Shown here: positions 58,790 through 64,000 of the stretch, piece by piece
How positions within the stretch are numbered: the stretch's first letter is position 1
Layout: the number at the start of each line of letters is the position of its first letter
From: Hibiscus mutabilis
Taxonomy: Eukaryota > Streptophyta > Magnoliopsida > Malvales > Malvaceae
Reading direction: 5' to 3'
DNA: 64,000 nucleotides
NCBI GenBank assembly: GCA_019671005.1
Contig: CM033715.1
Span: 7,998,001-8,062,000, forward strand
Translations under genes and position numbers: made by a program
Notes under the pieces: model-generated
Seen by the model: the letters and a program-made list of their open reading frames with translations, nothing else
Told to the model about the DNA's origin: nothing
Database searches by the model: none

Positions 58790-59472
58790 CGTTTTTGTTT
58801 TTTTTAAAACAAAAGAGGGTCACGCCACAAATTGTTTTCAAAAAAATGTTTTTAGAAAAAGAATTTGCAAGTTCACAAAGGTTTCAATCTATTTGTCCGC
58901 TCAATGAATGTAATTCTATTTTATGCATTTAAAAAAATTATTGCAAAAAAGCTCTATTCTCGAGCTCTACCCAATTGTCAAGTGAGGGGAAAATGCTTCA
59001 CTCATGTCAAAATATTGATTCTCCGTATGAGCCTAGCAAGTACCTTCGGGATTCATATGCCTCATGTCTTCGTAAGGATACTGATTCTTCGAGAAGACAT
59101 AGGAAGTGAGTCCTCCTGAGTTGAACTTGGTTCGTTTGAAGCCTATAATGGGTGAGAACCAGGGGCCTTGCTACCCTTAGTAGGGGACAACAAGGATAGC
59201 TCGGGCACTTTTTAAAACTCAACTATTTGAGAACTTAGAGCCCACCCCAATAGAGCCATGCAGAAAACCTAAGGTTTTAGTAATAACGAGAGACATATCC
59301 TGGAGTATTGGAATGTGCTGCCCAGGTTTGTTTTTGAATTCTCTGTGTTTTCTTAATTCTAATTTTTCTTTCCCTTGTCTTGTTGTTTTGCATAACCATT
59401 CATGCCACATCATTACATATATAGAAGGGGTTGATTCTCAAAATTATTGCTCAAATTTGAAAAGCTCTTGTT

Positions 59473-61731
59473 ATGGACGAGAGAGTTTTGAAAAGTGAAG
59501 ATGAGAATGCAAAGGTCCGACATTGGTCCGAGGTGAATCAGCGAACATTTGGAGACAGTCTAGTAGATAATCATGAGACAGAAACTTCAGAATATGCCCA
59601 CATCAGCATCAAGCAGAATAATGTGCAAGAATTGCAAGAAATTTGGGAGCACTTTGATTATGAGACCAAGCAGTTGTTTCATGAAGTTTATGGTGACATA
59701 GCCTATCTCTTGTATGTGGAGGTTGATGAGCAGTTACTGAAAGCCTTGGTTCAATTCTGGAATCCAGGATATTGTTGCTTCACTTTTAATAAAGAAGACA
59801 TGATGCCTACATTTGAGGATTATTTATCCATTTTAACCTATGCAAAGTGAAGAAGAACTGGATCTACGCCAAGCCTCCTAAAAACAAAAACCCACATGGA
59901 AAGCTTCAGGCGTTCTCTGGTATAAGTAATGGTTGGGTCAAAGGGTTAATACAAAAGAGATGAGGCACCTTTAATTTCCCTTGGTCAAGCACCAGAAGTA
60001 TAATTTCAGTTCACCCCAACAAGGAGAAGAGGGTTGATCTCCTAGCCATTGCAATTTATGGTTTAGTTATCTTTCTGAGGGTTCTAGGAAACATTGATGT
60101 AGAGCTACTTGATTTCCTTGAACAACTAAAGAGAGGAGTCAATCCGGTACCAGCTGTGCTTGCTGAAACCTTCATCTCCCTCAATGCCTGCCGAAAATTT
60201 GAAGGTGTTCGTTTTGGAGGATGTGCTCCACTTCTACAAGTTTGGGCCCTCAGTCATTTCTGGAAGTGCCCGACATTGGCTTTATCAAATGTATTTTCCC
60301 CGAACTTCTCACCTCTCCGAGAGTTCTTAGCAAAGGAATGGCCTATTGTTAAGAAGAATAAATGGATTGATATATTCAGGGATTGTCGAGACGAAGACAT
60401 CATATGGAGGGTTCCTTGGATGGGCATTACCAAGCTTTTGTACAAATGTGGAGATTTCAACTTCTTAATGCTGCTAAGTTTGTGAGGAGGAATAGGATGT
60501 GCCCATTTGCTAGTATCTCGTCAGTTTGGGTCTCGACAGTTCATCCCATTCACTACCGGTCTTGGCTTATCAGAATTTGAGTTCCAAGGTGAGTTCAGAC
60601 AGAAGGTTCAAGCAATCAGCGATGCATAGAACCATTGTTATTTCATGAAGTTAGAATCTGATAGTCATTGCATGTACACCCAGACTATGACATTTGGAGG
60701 CATACACGAATAAATGACAAAGTCGTAGCACCTACATCTGAGCAAGCTAAGTATCTAGAAGAACACTTAAAGGTAGTATCTACAGAAGCTGACATCTTAA
60801 GAGAAGAGTTAAGAAGGGCAAAGCTGGAGATAGAATCCTTGCAAGAGCAGAACCAAAAAGACAAGTTTGAGTCAGGTCTCGATGTTGAAAAGTATAAAGG
60901 GGAAAAGAAGCGAGTAGTGAAGCTGTATGAAGACTTAGAAAAGAAGTTTGAGATCTAAAGGGTTGACTTCCTCAAGCTCCAGACTGTTGTTCGAAATGCC
61001 GATCTAAGGAAGACTCCAAAATAGTGGAAACAAGAAATCAAACATGCTGTGGGGAAAGAGAAAGAACGAGGAAGGCGCGAAGTTGAGAAATATAAATGAG
61101 TCCTTGCGAAAGAGAAGAAGCAGAGTAAGCTAGCAGCTAAGAATGGAAGTGGCAAACGAGTTCATGAAAGCGATAAAGAAAATGTGGCTGCATGGAAAAG
61201 GAAGGCCCACAACAACATGATTCACCTATTTGAGTTGCAGAAGGCATATGATCAGACCAGTGCGAAGCTAAAGCAGAGTCAGGCTTGTGTTGATAAGTTA
61301 CAAGCTAAGATAGATGATCTGAACCACTCGTTGCACGGGCTTCAGAACTATAACACCTATATTGAGCTTCAGGCTTGTATAAGTGAGAATGATACCTTGA
61401 AGAAACAGGTTGAAGGTATGGATAACATCATCTAGGAATATAGGACAAATATCCTAGTCCTTAAAGACATTGATGAGGGAGGTAATGATTACTGGTTTAC
61501 TCGTCTTAGGGACATGGCTAGAAGATTCCAAGAACGAGATGAGTTTGATAGAACTATCATAACCCAAGTACAAGACGTTGCTTGACATGTGATGATGCTA
61601 GCCACTAAAGCTGCAACTCTTCGTCAGTATGTCAAGCCAGCAGGAGAAGTGGGACCAAGGCTTATGTGCCTCATTAAAGAAATCAAGGAATTAGGAATTC
61701 AAGCTGAAAAATATTTGTAAACGAAACTTGA
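59473..61731 (+). pseudogene. Degraded N-terminal polyprotein region (DUF7745-like plus coiled coil) of gypsy element
   Basis: An open start at 59473 (MDERVLKSEDENAKVRHWSE) continues to 59850 with FWNPGYCCFTFNKEDMMPTF. Other frames then carry AETFISLNACRKFEGVRFGG, PLLQVWALSHFWK and YKCGDFNFL (60156-60485). This order matches the plant DUF7745 domain found in front of gag in cotton-type gypsy elements. A Lys/Glu-rich coiled-coil segment follows (60668-61435; YLEEHLKVVSTEADILREEL and HNNMIHLFELQKAYDQ). Several frameshifts and stops split these parts, so it is not functional. The domain function is unknown. Confidence 0.7.
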
Positions 61732-62051
61732 TGTAATAAAGACCATTCTATATCCAATAAAATAGTTGTTTCTTGAGCAATTGTTTCATGGAATTGATGG
61801 CCCTTCGCTTGCATTCATGCATTTGCATTTCATTCTTTTGTGTTTAATAGTTTTTTTTCCTTTGCATTAGTGCTTACATTTGTGCATGCATACATGACAT
61901 AATAAGAATCTAACTTAAATAAAAATGACAGAAAATCAAAATAGTAAAAACAAATCACAAATACGGTACTCGGTCTCAAGTCAGAGCAATGGAAGACAGA
62001 GTTGCGGCCCTATAAAGCAATCACAAGAGTACCCAGGATAGGTTAGACAAG

Positions 62052-63237
62052 TTGGAGACAGATTTGAAGCAACAGATGGAGCTTGTTCACCAAAAGATGG
62101 TTGGTTCAATTGTAGCCATGCTAGGCTTTAAGGACCTTGACGTGGTAGAAACCGGCGAAGAGGAAAATACTGTGCCAAAATTTCAAGGGATGACCTTTGT
62201 TCATCCAAATATAGCTCAATCTTCCAGGGTCAAGATTTCACCATATTTTGTTGAAACCTTAGCATGGAATGATAGGAAGATAAACTTTGAAGAAGTCATC
62301 GACGTGTCTGATCTCGATGAAATTGCCGACAAGGTGAAAGCTGAGAAGAAATGGGAGGATCGCTATGAGAAATTGGAAGGAATGATTGAATCATTCCAAG
62401 AATGAGTATATATAGAGTGATGGATGCCAAGGATTTAAACCTAGTGACTGATTTGGTAGTGCCACCAAAGTTCAAGGTCCCTGACTTTGAAAAATACAAT
62501 GGAACAACGTGCCCTGCAGCACATTTGACTATGTATTGCAGAAAAATGTCAATGTACTTTGAGAACGAGAAGCTGCTTATCCATTGCTTCCAAGATAGTC
62601 TAGTAGGGTTAGCTGCGCGCTGCTATACGCAGTTAAGTCGAGTAAACATCAAATCATGGAAATATTTTTCCAGAGCCTTCAGTGAGCAGTACAAGCATGT
62701 TTCAAACATGGTTCCAACCTGCTTAGTTCTGCAAGGATTAGAGCAAAAGCATCATGAGAGCTTCCATCAGTATGCGCAGAGATGGAGGGATATAGCTGCC
62801 CAAGTCCAGCCACCATTACTGGAGAGTGAGATTACCCCAATATTCGTAGAAACATTAAAGTGTTCTCTCTATGATTGTATGCTCAATCACGCCACAAAGA
62901 ATTTTGTGGATATGCTCATAAATGGAGAGTTAATACTCGCGGCCATGAAAAATGGAAGGTTGGATAGTGGGGAAGTAAAGAAACCATACAAAAAGAAAGA
63001 TAATAAATTCAATGTTGCTAATGTCTATAACCCCAACTACTCGAAGGGGGTAGTCTTCAACAAACCTAATGTCTCGACCGTAGCTCCAGCAGTCACAAAC
63101 CCACCAAAAGAAGAACGAAGATATCAAGGGAGCTCGAAACCATATTTTCCTTCTATCTCGATGACATACGCAGAATTGTTTGCTGAATTGATCAAATCCC
63201 AGATAGTGCTGCCAAGGCATGTTCTTCCATTCTCACT
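62052..63237 (+). pseudogene. Gypsy gag (capsid) of the Tat/Ogre-like element, truncated
   Basis: Two adjoining frames: 62052-62405 (METDLKQQMELVHQKMVGSI, then GMTFVHPNIAQ) and 62402-63237. The second holds a typical retrotransposon gag: FKVPDFEKYNGTTCPAAHL, MYFENEKLLIHCFQDSLVG, RCYTQLSRVNIKSWKYFSRA, LEQKHHESFHQYAQRWRDIA. The two frames overlap by four bases, probably a decayed frameshift in one gag. Coding resemblance ends near 63230, where an LTR-like sequence begins; zinc knuckle, protease and polymerase are absent. Confidence 0.78.
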
Positions 63238-64000
63238 GATAAGTGTTCAAAAGTACTATTTTTATTACCCTTTTTACTCATATTATTGTTAGACTTAAGC
63301 TCATAATAGTTGCATAATTAGTCATTCATGCATTAATTCATGTTTCTTTCCACCGTTGAGCTTGATTACATAACTTGGTGATTTTTGTGGAAAAAGATGC
63401 TGCTTTGGTGTGTTTTTGTGTGTGTATGTGCAGGATCACTTGCCAAAGCAATGTTGAGCTAGTTGCCAGGGTAATGCATGAAGGAGACGCCGAGCCAGTT
63501 GCCATGGCATTTGTCGACAAAGAAAAAAAATGCAATAGGGATGTCGAAATTAATGACTTTACAAGCCCAAGATGACATGGAGCAAGGCCCAAGCCCAAAG
63601 GAATTTGATTGCCATGCAGAGATTAAAGAAGAATTAAATTCCAAGAAGATAGGAGAAGTTCTAATAGGAATAAAATTATAATAAAGAATTATATTCTTTA
63701 AAGATAATTTAATTCCAACTCAAACTCCTCCTCAAAGAAGGACTTTGGCCTAGCCCTATAAATAGCAAGGAGATTTCGACAATCCAAAAGGAGAGAGCAA
63801 GGGGAAATTTCGACAAAGAGAGCATTAGGGAATTTCGACTTCTTCTTCTTCTTTGCTTCTATTAGATTCATGGTTTGGGGATTATTCTTTGTATATCTTT
63901 TGAACCCAACCATGAACTAACTTGATCGGCTATGGTTATTGTGTTTTGTGGTTGTGAGAAACTATTGGTTTTTGTTTAGGTAATAAGAGTTTGTACTTTT
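63238..64000 (+). mobile_element. Probable LTR of another retrotransposon inserted in gag
   Basis: Starts TGATAAGTGTTCAAAAG immediately after the gag homology. A TATA box (CTATAAATAGC at about 63756) is followed by a leader-like stretch with repeated ATTTCGAC. The sequence reaches the window edge, so its length, orientation and family cannot be confirmed. Confidence 0.5.

Noticed and set aside
63375..63913. Short frames on both strands at the right edge
   Set aside because: They lie in LTR-like sequence, conflict with each other and have no recognisable domains.
1..64000. tRNA, rRNA or other structured RNA genes
   Set aside because: No cloverleaf with tRNA A and B boxes and no rRNA-like block was noticed on either strand; primer-binding sites resemble tRNA ends only because they pair with them.

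Overview
The window is nuclear DNA from a flowering plant, most likely a eudicot. Genes are split into many small exons with GT-AG introns. Spacers are AT-rich and full of nested LTR retrotransposons and small inverted-repeat elements, and every recognisable protein belongs to a plant family. Codon content and repeat types would fit a Malvaceae (cotton/cacao-like) genome, but that placement is inference. There is no sign of bacterial, organellar or viral gene organisation.

Layout. 1-5186: two Ty3/gypsy elements on the minus strand, one inserted into the other. 5187-8000: small inverted-repeat elements and AT-rich spacer. 8016-10635: an intact 11-exon B2-type mitotic cyclin gene with two mitosis-specific activator (MSA) sites upstream. 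11087-12300: a broken 5' piece of a SLY1 (Sec1/Munc18 family) gene, convergent with the cyclin and carrying a GC-AG first intron. 12515-13137: two small inverted-repeat elements. 13702-17453: an intact 8-exon LAZ1-family membrane protein gene (minus). 17766-22194: repeat-rich spacer, including a hAT-type and a Mutator-type element with perfect target-site duplications. 22195-25382: a collapsed Ty1/copia element. 26739-35626: three tandem copies of a flavin-containing monooxygenase gene; the first is a pseudogene, the second a fragment, the third intact. 35876-36672: an inverted-repeat element with a GC-rich insert. 37708-40136: an intact 3-exon LysM GPI-anchored receptor gene (LYM2 type, minus). 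40137-49530: spacer with inverted-repeat elements and an old LTR. 50018-53203: an O-fucosyltransferase-family gene carrying two frame-breaking lesions. 54960-56400: a second copy of the old LTR, inverted. About 56400-64000: the 5' part of a Tat/Ogre-like gypsy element with degraded gag-region ORFs, itself interrupted by another probable LTR at 63238.

The genes do not form a pathway. The cyclin acts in mitosis, SLY1 in ER-Golgi fusion and LAZ1 in endomembranes. LYM2 senses chitin, and FMO1-type monooxygenases belong to a family known for defence signalling. I found no convincing new molecular system. The most useful observations are structural: a 50-bp intron in the only intact FMO, two lesions in the O-fucosyltransferase gene, a GC-AG intron in the SLY1 fragment, and several transposons dated or classified by exact target-site duplications. 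Exon boundaries were derived by hand from splice consensus, phase and family similarity.
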